This document shows, piece by piece, positions 33,373 through 43,736 of a DNA stretch of 64,000 nucleotides. The translations under genes were made by a program, and so were the position numbers. Position 1 is the stretch's first letter. Each line of letters starts with the position of its first letter. This DNA comes from Schistosoma haematobium (Eukaryota > Platyhelminthes > Trematoda > Strigeidida > Schistosomatidae). The notes beneath the pieces are model-generated. The model was not told where the DNA came from. It worked only from the letters and a program-made list of their open reading frames with translations, and made no database searches. Where the stretch lies: contig NC_067200.1 of the NCBI RefSeq assembly GCF_000699445.3, positions 10,085,450-10,149,449 of the forward strand. The letters are read 5' to 3'.

Positions 33373-36300
33373 TTTATGTCATTGGAATGAATGCGGTTTA
33401 AGTCGAATAGGTGGTTTAGTATTATTCAGTATTATTACATCATTATTATGTTTAATGAATACACATTTATTATGGTTATATAAAATTAGTAAAATAACAA
33501 AACCTTGTGTATTATCTGCTGGTGATGCCATAATCTTATCTGTTTTCTATCCATATTTATTAAAGGTAATGTATGGATTGTTATTACTTATGATTTGTTA
33601 GTTGATATATGACAGTTTAGTAATTAATTGAGATCATGAATCGATTGATGTTAGACCACTATTGAGAACCTGGTCGTTTCGTCCAATTCTGGGACTCCTC
33701 AACAGTGCGCATCCAATCTTCCGCTTGTGAGATTCCCACTCAGCGCCTTCAGTCTCGTGCGCAAACACTTAACCTACTAGACCACTGAGCCGGCATCAAA
33801 TAGTGTTATTGTAAGAAGGCCCTTAGTTCGAATCCCGCGGGCGTGATCGTAGATGCGCACTACTGAGAAGTACCACAATATGACAAAACCACCTACAGTG
33901 CTTCCAGGTTTTTAATGGTGGTCTTACATCAATCGGTTCATGATCTCAATCTCCACAATCCATACAGTGATATTTATTGATTGTTATTCAGTTGAAAATT
34001 ATTTGAAATTTAAGTTGATTACCGGCTACCTTCAACAAACTAACGACGTCGTATCATTTGAATTGTTACTTACGTACTTATATTTGTTACTCCTCGTGGA
34101 AGAAAATGGGTCACCCAACAGCACTCTCCACCCAACACTGTCCTGCGAAATCCTTATCAGTTGTTATTCACACTCTTTAAATCTGTTTCTATTTCCCAAC
34201 GTAATGGCCTTCTCTTTGCTTTCCTACAGAATTTTTGACTAAATGATAACTTGATAGATCAACTGAGATCATCGATAGAAATAAAGAACCATTGCTTATT
34301 ACTCTGTTTTCAGTAATCTGTAAAGATTTTGATTCTTTTCATAATGTACATGATCATTGAACTAGTCAACCTTTTTCTTGAACTAAACAACTTTTAACAT
34401 TTCGGTACGATAAAGAAGATTTCTATCAGAAGGGGTTTTGTGGAGATTTTAGAAATTTCACTGGTTGAAATCATGAGTCAATTGAAGCTAGACCACCATG
34501 AAAATCCTGGAGGCACTGACGGCCGTTTCCGTTCTAGTATGGGACTCCTCAGCAGTGCGCATCCACGACCTCGCCTCCTGCGAGATTCGAACCCAGGACG
34601 TACTGGTTTCGCGCGCGAGCAGTTAACCACTAGACCACTAAGCCGGTATCCACATGTTCTAACTAAGGAAAGTAATCTTGATCAAGTTACTTTACCAGGA
34701 CTGGATAGTTTTATCGTGTAATTATCAGTTTAAAATTCAAACAAAATTAGTAAGCTCTTTGTAATTTTACACTTATGCCTAGCAACGTGTTTAGTGCACG
34801 TTAATTTTCTATTTATTAATCTTAAATCAGACTGGGATGTTTTTAATGATTAGTTACTATGTACTAGCTAGATTAGCTACAGTGATTGGCCTAAACATGA
34901 ATTCATTATATAGACAAGTGATCTTCAGACTGGAGAATACTCATATTACCCTACTTTAACACTTCATTTGCATAATACTTTCCATAATACTCTGATCTAA
35001 TACACAATTAATCCCTTTTTATAAGTGTTAATTACTTAATCGGTTTATATAAAGAAAAAGAATACTAATAATATGTAGTTCGAATAGGACTTTAACTCTT
35101 CAACCTTTCCTTAAATCCTGATTGATTTAATCAAGATTCAATAAGGATCGATTATCAAAAAAAGAAAGAAGAAGAAGAAGAAGAAGGTACTAATCAAATC
35201 TCATCGAATAAATTTGAAGTAAATTCAACATATCGATTTTGTTTAGAGAGATTTCATGAAGATTTATTGAATTTTCAGATCGTATTTGTTTTGGATTGAT
35301 CCCAGTTATAGTACCATTAAAAGTTATTTGTTTTGTTCTAGTATGGAGTATCCCTACTCGAATAGTTCAGTGATAGTATTTCATACTGTTATACTGGATG
35401 ATATATGTTCGAATCAAACAAGGAAACTATTGGATCCTTTGAAAATTTTAAGTTATTCTTGTTGATAATTGCTAAATATTGCGAAATCCAGATTGAAATG
35501 ATGGAGAAGATTTGTAGCTCACTATATATAGCTCCTTCATCTCAAAATCATATGAGCGTTGTTCGAAAATAAGAGGATTTCGCTAAAAGCCAGGCTGTCA
35601 TTCGAGAACAACTGTATTTTCTCCACGAGTGTCTTTGCCAGCATGTTCTACCAACAAATGTAACATACAGAACTCCAATCAACTCTCTATTGGGATGGAG
35701 AATGGCTGAACAAAGTGGAAGAGAAATGGTACACCTAATGATAACTCATTGTTTGTTTGTGAATACATAGTTGACGTGAAAGTTACGCGTTTATAATTAA
35801 GAAAAAAATTACAAAATTTAATCAATGGACCTGTAGGATGACTTAAGAGGTTTATCATCAATGGTACTCAGCATATGCAGTGGTGGGGGGAGAATATGTG
35901 CAACTCAAGATGAAGACGTTCGAGTTGTTGTTGTCTATCAGTTTGGTAATTTGATTGTTAAGCATTTATTGTTCTTCTGAACAACATCATTAGCATGTAC
36001 TTCAAAGAGAAATGAGATGTTACATCATTTTTGTTGACTTAAAATTTTGTTGATTGTTACTCATCAGTGTAGTATGACAACAGACATGATAAACATCGAT
36101 ATACTGGACAGATGAAACTCAAAGAAAAAGTATTATTGGAAGACGTGTAAGCAAGCATTAATTAATAAACCCATCAAAGTGGACCGAATCTCTCAGATAA
36201 TATTGAAGAGGATTAAGCACTGCAAGGTACACTGTGAAACCGTTCGAAACGAACATACTAAAAAAGACCATACCGTTGACGATCGTTCACTTCTGCTTAA

Positions 36301-39300
36301 ATTACATGCTAATAATGATTTTAAGAAGAACGAATAAAACCTTATAACCAAGCTTTCCATCTGAGAGACTACAATACCTCCAATATTCAGGATATTCTTT
36401 TTGTTCTACTTAGAATTCTGTATTCAGATATACTTAACTCCATGTTAAGTTCAGCTTTCAGAATTGAACCTAATGTCTAACAAATGTTTCAATCAACCAA
36501 TCACAAAATTATTAAATTTTAGTATCTCACTTTTTTAGGTTTCAACAATCTCGTTGTAGTTTCTGATATGCCTTTTAATGTATGGTAAGGTGATCCAGAT
36601 CATCCTGTAGGACAGGCTATGAGCCATATTTGGAGAAATTCGAACACTCCACTTCTATCTGAAGTTTGTGCTGATGATGTCGTTCAGAAGAACGATGAAA
36701 ACTCCACGACCCAACCATCCATTTCAGAGAACAGAACTCCATCAACTTCATCCAACTGAGCTACAAATCTTCTCCACCATCTCATATGTATTGAACTACA
36801 TGGTTATAATTTTCCATAATGTTTTAAACTCACAATAAGTTTACCGTATCCAGAGCTTCTTATTTCATTTTACAGTTATTTGCAAATATTACTTTCAAAA
36901 TATATCAACTTAGTACAGCTTAAAATGTCAGATAAAAAAGACACAAACATGGCATACATTAGAGCTTGGGATGAATTTTCAAGTGATAATCTCGTTTCAG
37001 TAATGTAGCACTCATGTATTAAATAAATGACAGGTTGCCAAAAATGATGAATACAAAACATCCATTGAATATTGAATGAATTACTTACTTACGCCTGTTG
37101 CTCTTCGTGGGGTAGCATAGCCCGCCCATCAGCACTTTTCATCCAACCCTGTCCTGGACAATCCTTTCTAGCTCTTTCCAGTTGGTTTTCATTCTCTTCA
37201 TATCTGCTTCCACATCCCGATGTATTGTGTTCTTTGGTCTTGAATAGGTTCCAGATATCCTCAGACGTTGATGAATGAATACCTATGACTTAGGTACAGT
37301 TATTTAGTTCTGCTGTAAGAATACTTAGTGTTCCTGATTATAGTATCGTTTAAGTATACTTGTACTCTCTAAGCTGGATGGTTTATTCATGATGATAGTT
37401 CTAGTTTGTATTTTCCAAACTAAGATTCTTGAGATTGTGATTGATTTATTACTAAGTAACATGTTCATCAAAGTATCGAAGTATACTGATCTGTTTGACT
37501 TATCTTACAATCATAATCATAATATACCATGTACAAATAATGCATTAGTTCAAATTCATAATAAATTGAATTCATAATAACATAGTAACAATGATAATGA
37601 GAAAGATTAAACATTAATGAAATGGTTAGAGAATAGATAATGTAAGCTTAATATTAAGAAATACTGATTTATGTTGGTCGATTCTGAATCATGTAGTCAA
37701 TACCAAATCTTTAATTTATGGAAAACATTTGAGCAACTTTAGACTGAGCTTGAGAGCATCCATTTAGTAACTAAGACCGAATGAAGGTTATGAACCAGTG
37801 TGAGGAATTCGAATTATGACTTACAGTCGATCGTTAGAGTTAGGAATTACACTTGGGATTTTCATCATGAACTGACATCAACTATAATGCCATAAATCTA
37901 TTTAGCCTAATGGATAAGTGAATTTTGCGCCAAAATCCATGACCTGTTATCTTACACCTGATTAGTTCATCCATAAATTATAGTCTGACCCGTTTTTTCT
38001 ATCAAATATCAAAATGAGAAATTTTGCGTGATATTACTACTGTTATTCTATTGAGTAGTATTAAGTAGCAAGACCATGGTCTTAACAAAATCTTGTGGTT
38101 TACATAGTCAATTAGGTGGGATATGTAATTTTCATCCCGAAATAATAATGAAAAAGTAAAGAATTTATAGCAAAATTAATCACTCTCCATCCTGAATAAT
38201 GGGCGTTTACTGTGCTCATTTAAGGTGACAATAATATTGTATTCATGGCAAAGTTTTCTATTCTAATACTCTATTTAAACAATAAATCAATAAGATTTCA
38301 TTCGTTTCATCTTCATTCAATAATAATTCACAATAATTTCCTATATTCTCTTCTATGCTCTTTAACTCAGTCTTTTTAGTCTTCTTCTGTTAGGGTTTCT
38401 ACTCTGGTTGGTGTTACATACTACTTATATCGACAGATATAAGTAGCATACATCACACTCTGAGTAATTTAGTAACTAAAACAATTCAAATATCTAGGTA
38501 TTCATAATCCAATCGACAGGCAGCCTTGTCTGAATCCGGTCATTACTTAGAATGCATCTGTGAGCTATCCTTCATGCACCACTTTGCACTGTAGATCGAC
38601 GTATGAATTTCGGATGATGTTGACAATCTTCTCAAGTAAACCGGTTATCAAGAATCCTAGACAGTAATTGTTTAAAACTGATCAATAATAATTTTTTAGG
38701 TGGATTTGGAGATTATCACATCTACACTATTCAGATTGTTATTTATCCTCATTCATCGTTGTTTTCATTGACTTGCTCATCTATCAATAATTCAAGATGG
38801 TACAAACCGGTGTTTTGTAAAAAGATCATTCTTGCATGTATATGTGTTCACTATGTCCCGTCAATATCTTAATTGGTTTCATGATATAGAAGTTTGATAT
38901 CATCAATCTAATCCATTTCATGAGTGATAATAGATTCATATTATATAGGTTCACCAAAATCTCCTTAATAACATTCAACACAAGATGTTGATTATCAGTC
39001 TGACCGTTTACCATACTTCTAGTCTTGATATATTTAGAAATGAGTTGTTTTATTCAACCCCTTATCTTCATGAACAATCTTTAACGTTGTAATGAGTACT
39101 TTATTAATTTATTTCTAGATTACATAGAAATGTCTGAATAGGTTAGCAGGTGAGACTATATTCTATGGACGATCTTTGAGCGATGCTGAAGTAGCCTTGA
39201 GAATGTCCACCTACTAACTAGGACTAAATGAGGATTTTAAACCTGTGTGAAAAGTAAGGGTTGTGATTTACATCTGATGGTTAGGAATAGGGATTACGAA

Positions 39301-42300
39301 CTAATATCAGCTAAAATGCCAAGATACGATATAACTGAATAGATAAAGAATTTTGCGCTGAAATCTAAGATTTCTTATCATGAATCTGATTGCTTTGTCT
39401 ATTTATTATTATAGTCTCGCCGCTTAGAATATGTTATGAACAGACTACATTTTGGGAAGTAAAATATCTTCATTAATTGATCACTTAGTCTTCAGTGAGT
39501 TGTACAGGCATCTCGAGGTTATTTGCACTGGAAACTGCTTTTAGTAGATATGGATTTTAACTATCAGTCAAATGCAGGACATTTGTCGTTTTATATTTAT
39601 GACTAGTCTAGGAACTCTAACTGTATACCGTTGTTAATGTTCACATTCAAATCTAAACCTAGTGCTTATTTATTCAGATGCTAAATCATGATCCATCAAG
39701 TTACATCTAGCTGATAAGTCTCCAATAAAATAAAACCAAAGTCCTTGGATTCACTGTTCTGACTCAATTGAAAGAATGCTGAAATATATCTGAATGAATT
39801 ATTCATAAGTAATCACCTTCAAAAAGCTCCAAGATTCAGCAGTACATCTTATTGTGTGGTTTATACTACTTAAAGATTTGTTTAACCAACATTATTATTA
39901 TTATGATGACTCAATGTTGTCATATTCATGTTATGAGCTTAATGATCATTTAATGACAATAATGAACATGAATTTAATGAATTCTATTGGATATAAGAAC
40001 TACTAAATATAAATTAATGCATTATGTATGTTAAATTTATGAGTTGATCTAATCTAGACCACAATCGAAAACCTGAAAGCACTGAAACGTCGTTTTGTCC
40101 TAGTATGGAAATCTTCGCTCCTAAATGCCCTGGTACAGCCGAGAGTGTGAGAGTCAGATCTCTCTCTCTATCGAAATGATTCACTTGGACACGCATATAC
40201 AACCACTGCCAGGGAAATCATATTTACTGCGTTCTCGCGGCGAGAGTAATGTTTATGAAATTGTGAGAACGAAAAGCGAATATCCGGAGCTTTATCCAAG
40301 TTCCAGCATACATGGAGGATCAACCTAGGGAGTTGTATGACCCAAATTCGAAACCAATGGTGTATATGGACTCTAGGATCTTCAGCGTATAAATGACGTA
40401 TGTATCTAATGTTGGTCACCGACTAACATGAAACTGCATATCCTGATGATGCTCCACTGTCTTGTGGATCAGAACTTTACATCGAAGGCTTAGGTATGAC
40501 TCCTGAGAAAATTACCTTAGTCGCTTTGAGCACACGAGAAATATCTCAGCACTCACATAAATCATTAGATTTATGTGGCACATATGTATTTGATACCCTC
40601 TTGAACCAATCTTCATATGTTTAAATAAATAATAATAAATATGGGAATCCTCTGATTCCTACTTTCAATGGTAGTGTATCTTTGATTGATTCATGAATTC
40701 AACTAATATAATTACTACAATCGCCCCATTCGGATAATTATTTCTGAATAAGGAACATGAACATTTTACATGATTGTTATAATGATTCTAGAATCAATTC
40801 AATTCTCATATAACGAAGTAAAAATATGATCCTGTGTGTTAATCATTATCATTCAGATCATAACTAAATGGTGTATAATTTGAATCAATCACCATTTTAT
40901 CAAAATAGTTTGATCTCATTGATCAATCTTAAAATAATCTTTAATAAACCATACAGAATTTCATATTGTCTATTCTTAACGAATTGTCTTTGAATAAACA
41001 CACTGATCAAGTTTAATAATAAAAAAAATAAAATTCTTAGCACAAAACTATGTGACTGTGAGGACAGTCCACAGGTAAACTTGAGGAAGCTGTAAGAAGC
41101 TCAGAAAAAGCCGAATATATTTCATCTAATCACCATTTGGAAGGATATTCTAGAATCCCTACGTGTAGCTTCCCTATTGGACAATGTTAATAATTCCACT
41201 GTATGTGAATTGGAGGACTGTCATAATGATTTCGTTTCTTACTAAAAACTATAAATACCTGACAATTTTGTACTATAATTGGCACTGTCTGGTAATAACA
41301 TTCTTTTCACTAGTCTTCTTTCTTCTCATTGCGACTTGGAAAGGTTCTACAGTTCTAGTGCTGAAGTTATACGCATCTAGATATAACAGTCATCTTCAAT
41401 TTTACACACAGTTAATCAATGAATAAACTAATTTAAAGAGTTTATCAATGATTCTATACCATCCATTCAAGTATACTGTTAAAGATTCTTTGATATACTT
41501 CACCATGGCAACTATATTCTGATTGTTTTGTTTTCTTTTCTTTCTTTAAACTTATTGTTTTATAGCTTTTTCATTCAATATTACCTTATATGTTAATAAT
41601 CAGTTCAATTGTATTACTTAGTTTTATAGCTATACATAAATCACGTATATATCATGTAAATCCTTGTTCGAATCCTGACAACATTCGTAGAAACTGGAAA
41701 ATAGAACAAACAATTATTCCATTAAAATCATCAATTCATCATTCCAATGATCAACAAACTTTATTTACTGAACCAACACAATTAACAATTTGTTTAAGTC
41801 TTATGTATATTCTATTTGATTTAGCTGATCTTATTGAATGGTTCTATGGTAATATTATAATACCGAATTATATTCATTCATTTAAACAACATTTCAATAC
41901 AAATTTCAATGAAAATTATAATATTAAAACAAATCATTCAGGCTTATTACCACTACTAACAAATACATTAAATAGTAGTATGTTATTAACCAAATCTATG
42001 AATCAACTATGTTCCATTCAATTTATATCTGGCTTATTAGGGAATATGGTCTAGTCAAAGATTTCTATTCATATTACCAATGTTATTATATCAATCATTG
42101 AAATATCGACATTTAATCAAATACTATTTCACTTATTATTTTCATACATTGAAAATCTTACATTGGTGTAAATTTAGTTATAGTTCATCAATCTATATAG
42201 AACAAACATTGAATACATCAATGGATGATATAATTCAAACTGAATTGAATGAAATGAAAACTACTGATGAAGAAATAAGTAGTGAACATCATCAATATCA

Positions 42301-42442
42301 ACGTCAACAACAACAACAACAGCGACGCCGACAACGACGACGACAACAGACTATAATGAAAGCTGAATATCAAGATGAGTATCAAAGAATTCCTAGTCTT
42401 TATTGTTGTTCATGTATTCATCAAACTATTCTATCAAAATGA
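32164..42442 (+). CDS. Putative divergent rhodopsin-like (class A) GPCR, split gene
   Basis: Joined reading over 32164 to about 33340, then to 33565, then 41566 to about 42050 and on to 42442. Together these give an extracellular N-terminus, seven hydrophobic segments in the usual order and a cytoplasmic tail. Signature features: Asn in TM1 (MNCLSLLIS), Cys224 and Asp248-Arg249 in TM3 at exactly the rhodopsin spacing (25 residues from Cys to Arg), a second-loop Cys (KPCVLS), the TM5 proline (SILPYML) and a TM7 ending SSQRFLFI that aligns with the NSSxNFxxY form of peptide receptors. Missing or changed: the TM2 Asp, the TM4 Trp, the TM6 CWxP and the usual NPxxY. Such a protein would signal through G proteins at the plasma membrane. 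A flatworm-specific orphan or peptide-receptor group (FMRFamide-type or PROF1-like) is my best guess. Two unexplained frame changes leave open that it is a pseudogene. Confidence 0.6.
33311..33565 (+). CDS. GPCR-like gene, second block: TM4 to start of TM5
   Basis: This frame is shifted by one base from the first block and open from 33311. [21 protein letters not shown] forms TM4 (the Cys and Arg before the helix recall the CTxxRA region of peptide receptors). KPCVLS gives the extracellular-loop Cys, and FYPYLLK starts TM5. The block ends with AAG at 33563-33565, directly followed by GTAATG, a strong splice donor in phase 0. No convincing intron joins it to the first block, so the shift could be an assembly indel, a real mutation or a very small intron. 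Confidence 0.55.
33605..33960. repeat. tRNA-SINE pair, head to head
   Basis: A minus strand copy (33630-33800, with GACCACTGAGCCGGCATCAA at its head) is joined to a + strand copy (33805-33960, with box B-like AGTTCGAATCCC and the 3' end GTGCTTCCAGGTTTTTAATG). The left ribozyme is truncated by a deletion after GAAA. The right one is mutated (CTGAGAA, CAAAA). ATTGAGATCATGAATC and its mirror close the structure. Confidence 0.7.
34055..34245 (-). mobile_element. RTE 3' end fragment
   Basis: CTTACGTACTTATATTTGTT, CAGCACTCTCCACCCAACAC, then TTCCCAACGTAATG and CTTTCCTACAGAATTT: the reverse of the RTE 3' end. Confidence 0.7.
34425..34652 (-). repeat. tRNA-SINE, minus, well preserved
   Basis: Minus strand: CCGGCTTAGTGGTCTAGTGG (box A), box B as the reverse of AGATTCGAACC (34583-34593), a hammerhead-like module and the SINE 3' end, preceded on the + strand by TTGTGGAGATTTTAGAAATT. 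The ribozyme has CTGAGGA (34546-34552) and CCGTC, but an extra G precedes GAAA and one base is missing next to the cleavage site, so activity is doubtful. Confidence 0.8.
34653..35349. other. Intronic stretch
   Basis: Apart from an AAG/GAA run at about 35162-35187, nothing is recognisable. Confidence 0.4.
35350..35425 (+). repeat. tRNA-like repeat head
   Basis: GAATAGTTCAGTGATAGTAT (box A-like) and ATGTTCGAATCAAAC (box B-like), about 35 nt apart. It resembles the head of Sm-alpha type units. No ribozyme follows. Confidence 0.45.
35440..35665 (+). repeat. Dispersed repeat D
   Basis: Shares ATCTCAAAATCATATGAGCG, TGTTCGAAAATAAGAGGATT and GAACAACTGTATTTTCTCCA with 55455-55700, in the same orientation. 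Possibly internal sequence of an unrecognised retroelement. Confidence 0.55.
35666..36590. other. Intronic stretch
   Basis: Nothing recognisable. Confidence 0.4.
36600..36790 (-). repeat. Repeat D related fragment
   Basis: GAGAACAGAACTCCATCAAC and ACCATCTCATATG are the reverse of the repeat D start (ATGGAGTTCTGTTCTC at 55458). A short + strand frame across 36660-36757 is open but too short to identify. Confidence 0.45.
36791..37077. other. Intronic stretch
   Basis: Nothing recognisable. Confidence 0.35.
37078..37275 (-). mobile_element. RTE 3' end fragment
   Basis: TTACTTACTTACGCCTGTTG (tail), CATCAGCACTTTTCATCCAA and TGTTCTTTGGTCTTGAAT: the reverse of the RTE 3' end, short and fairly well conserved. 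Confidence 0.8.
37276..37734. other. Intronic stretch
   Basis: Nothing recognisable. Confidence 0.35.
37735..38045 (+). repeat. Dispersed repeat E, copy 1
   Basis: Shares CCGAATGAAGGTTATGAACC, GTGTGAGGAATTCGAATTAT, GAATTTTGCGCCAAAATCCA and TAAATTATAGTCTGACCCG with 39150-39430 (same strand) and 62510-62860 (opposite strand). Unclassified; no coding capacity. Confidence 0.65.
38330..38455 (+). repeat. Repeat family B, 3' end with terminal hairpin
   Basis: Pyrimidine-rich TATTCTCTTCTATGCTCTTT then AGTCTTCTTCTGTTAGG and a near-perfect hairpin: TACTACTTATATC (38419-38431), loop GACA, and GATATAAGTAGCA (38436-38448), 12 of 13 pairs. Confidence 0.65.
38495..38665 (-). mobile_element. RTE fragment, reverse transcriptase segment
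   Basis: Reverse of the RTE around the RQGCLLSP and YGVPQKIVN region: CATAATCCAATCGACAGGCA, CAGCCTTGTCTGAATCCGGT and ATGTTGACAATCTTCTCAAG. An internal piece lacking both element ends. Confidence 0.65.
38666..39149. other. Intronic stretch
   Basis: Nothing recognisable. Confidence 0.35.
39150..39430 (+). repeat. Dispersed repeat E, copy 2
   Basis: GAATGTCCACCTACTAACTA, TTAAACCTGTGTGAAAAGTA, GAATTTTGCGCTGAAATCTA and ATTATAGTCTCGCCGC follow the order of copy 1 at moderate identity. Confidence 0.6.
39690..39770 (+). repeat. Sm-alpha hammerhead remnant
   Basis: TTACATCTAGCTGATAAGTC, TCCAATAAAATAAAACCAAA and GTCCTTGGATTCACTG follow the Sm-alpha order, but CTGATAA replaces CTGANGA and GAAA is lost. 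Confidence 0.5.
40030..40118 (-). repeat. tRNA-SINE 3' fragment
   Basis: Minus strand SINE end: TCTAGACCACAATCGAAAAC, GAAAGCACTGAAACGTCGTT and TGTCCTAGTATGGAAATCTT. It ends where repeat C begins, so repeat C may have inserted into a SINE. A + strand SINE 3' remnant follows repeat C at 40645-40725. Confidence 0.6.
40118..40640 (+). repeat. Dispersed repeat C, long copy inside a SINE
   Basis: Same order of blocks as 22795-23310, ending in TTTAAATAAATAATAATAAA. SINE fragments on both sides suggest insertion into a foldback SINE. The part from 40352 onward belongs to the 481 bp inverted repeat with 45894-46375. Confidence 0.7.
40352..40832 (+). repeat. Inverted repeat, left arm (481 bp)
   Basis: Reverse-complement match of 45894-46375, nearly base for base, with occasional substitutions and indels. 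It covers the 3' part of repeat C, a SINE remnant and about 100 bp of further sequence. This arm lies in the intron, about 730 bp before the last exon of the GPCR-like gene. Confidence 0.85.
40833..41565. other. Intronic stretch before the last exon
   Basis: No repeat recognised. The final 45 bp form a T-rich tract ending TTTTATAG, the splice acceptor. Confidence 0.5.
41566..42054 (+). CDS. GPCR-like gene, last exon first part: TM5 to start of TM7
   Basis: Starts at the acceptor with [20 protein letters not shown] (TM5, with Pro) followed by IAIHKSRIY at the cytoplasmic end. A third loop of about 45 residues follows, then [20 protein letters not shown] (TM6, no CWxP), an extracellular loop with sequons (NHS, NSS), and [13 protein letters not shown], the first half of TM7. 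The frame ends at TAG 42052-42054 in the middle of TM7, where the continuation is one base out of frame. Confidence 0.55.
   Translation, partial: LFHSILPYMLIISSIVLLSFIAIHKSRIYHVNPCSNPDNIRRNWKIEQTIIPLKSSIHHSNDQQTLFTEPTQLTICLSLMYILFDLADLIEWFYGNIIIPNYIHSFKQHFNTNFNENYNIKTNHSGLLPLLTNTLNSSMLLTKSMNQLCSIQFISGLLGNMV
42041..42442 (+). CDS. GPCR-like gene, last exon second part: end of TM7 and C-tail
   Basis: The +1 frame relative to the preceding block reads [20 protein letters not shown], which fits the second half of TM7 and helix 8, then [15 protein letters not shown]. The tail includes a Gln/Arg run from CAA/CGA repeats (42305-42350) and ends with [15 protein letters not shown]; the cysteines could be palmitoylated. 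Stop TGA at 42440-42442, with AATAAA at 42447-42452 as a possible polyadenylation signal. TTATTAG at 42034-42040 looks like an acceptor, but no in-phase donor makes sense of TM7, so a one-base indel is more likely. Confidence 0.5.
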   Translation, partial: GIWSSQRFLFILPMLLYQSLKYRHLIKYYFTYYFHTLKILHWCKFSYSSSIYIEQTLNTSMDDIIQTELNEMKTTDEEISSEHHQYQRQQQQQQRRRQRRRQQTIMKAEYQDEYQRIPSLYCCSCIHQTILSK

Positions 42443-42649
42443 TGTAAATAAATGATAAATAACGAATGTTTGTACATGATTTGTGAAAAGTTGACAATTG
42501 AAATCATTCTCATAAGTTCACTTCTGCCATGATTATCAAATTACACTATATTCCTAATCAACTACTTTAAATAAACTGTTGAAAATCGAATTGACATATC
42601 TGATATACACCATTTTCTAATCAATGAACTACATAATAATGTATTATGA

Positions 42650-42910
42650 TGTGTACTACTAATATGGATAGATATAAGTAGTATGGATTATTCATCAAAA
42701 AGTGAAATATCTGACAGTAGATAATTAAAAAGATCAATGACAAGAGAATGATGTGGAAACAAAAGAATAATGAATTCTGAGACAATTGATTCATCTTTTG
42801 CATATGAAGTAATTACTGTATGACTCTTAGAGTTTACTAAGAAATTCTGTAATATTGTGTTCAAATACATTTGCTCGTACCAACTGATGTTCTCGTACAC
42901 TACAGTAGTA
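42650..42910 (-). repeat. Repeat family B copy with terminal hairpin
   Basis: Starts with TACTACTAATATGGATAGAT then ATAAGTAGTA (hairpin at about 42654-42683). Then GAAATATCTGACAGTAG, GATCAATGACAAGAGAATGA, TGAGACAATTGATTCATCTT and CAAATACATTTGCTCGTACC, the reverse order of the + strand copies. Confidence 0.7.
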
Positions 42911-43212
42911 TATTGAGAGAAAAAAAACACAATAACGAATGAAAGCAATGAATCGAACATGTAGAATTAAAGAGAATTCAACAGTTCCCGAAAGTTAAGA
43001 ATTGCATATAACTTACAATAAAACATTGACTAATTTTGTGTTATATTCTAATCATGAACTACAACATAACAGCTCAATCTTAATTATTATTGCAAGATTT
43101 AAGAAATTACTTTTTATTACGCATCATCAACATTTATTTGACAGTATTTGTTGTTTTGAAATGATGAATAAACTTCTTAGTTGTATACAAATTAATTCGC
43201 ATTATATTAGGT

Positions 43213-43736
43213 AAGGATGGTGAATCAGTTGATGAGGCTGTAAATCTTCATCAACTGAGATGGTTGGGCCATGTGTTAAGTATACCTGAACATCGATTAC
43301 CACAACGCGAAATGCTAGTTAGTGTTGGAGACGGTTGAATGTAAGTTACGGATGGTCAAACCAAAATGCGACATCAGTGCTTGAGGTCACTAGCTTCTGG
43401 TCTGAGCCATTTTGGTAGATGCAGACTACTTGATTTGAGTCCACTTGACTATCGTGACCTATGGTTGGAGACTCTGTGTGACATGGCTTAGAATCAATCA
43501 CAATGGTATAGATGTATACACTCTCTGCCTTCTGTTAAACTGTGAGATTAAAATTATTTCTACCTTTTTCTTATACACAATCTTTCTTTTATATGTAACT
43601 ACTATTGAAGTAACTCTATCTATGAATTTGGTGTTCATCTTGTTCTGCCATTGAGGTATAACAGCTTGGACTGACTTATATAAATGCTCTTGGTTCAACG
43701 TTTTAGCTGACTGACTGACTGACTGACTGACTACAT
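43213..43736 (+). mobile_element. Second non-LTR family, 3' end with (TGAC)n tail
   Basis: Reads GKDGESVDEAVNLHQLRWLG then HVLSIPEHRLPQREMLVSVG, the C-terminal part of the family at 47700-50335 (which reads GKDGKSIDEVVKFHQLRWLG). Further blocks include GQTKMRHQCLRSL and CRLLDLSPLDYRD. It ends in a tandem TGAC tail at 43708-43731. The copy is 5'-truncated and carries stops. Confidence 0.8.

Larger units (their letters stand above)
33566..41565 (+). other. 8,000 bp intron interrupting TM5 of the GPCR-like gene
   Basis: Begins GTAATG after AAG and ends with a long pyrimidine tract and TTTTATAG at 41565. Phase 0 on both sides; joining LLK to [10 protein letters not shown] restores a single TM5 helix. 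It contains SINEs, RTE fragments and other repeats on both strands, listed separately. Large repeat-filled introns are common in schistosome genes. Confidence 0.6.

Noticed and set aside
32164..33601. Tweety-type chloride channel or TMEM26-like protein
   Set aside because: The hydrophobic pattern is superficially similar, but the Cys to Asp-Arg spacing, loop Cys and TM5 proline after splicing fit a class A GPCR better.
34440..34721. 93-codon + strand frame
   Set aside because: Antisense reading through a tRNA-SINE.
42011..42040. Short intron ending TTATTAG before 42041
   Set aside because: The GT at 42011 gives a length of 30 nt, which does not change the frame as needed and would delete half of TM7.
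43718..43736. CRISPR-like or satellite array
   Set aside because: The short TGAC repeats are the tail of a non-LTR retrotransposon. No spaced repeat array occurs in the window.
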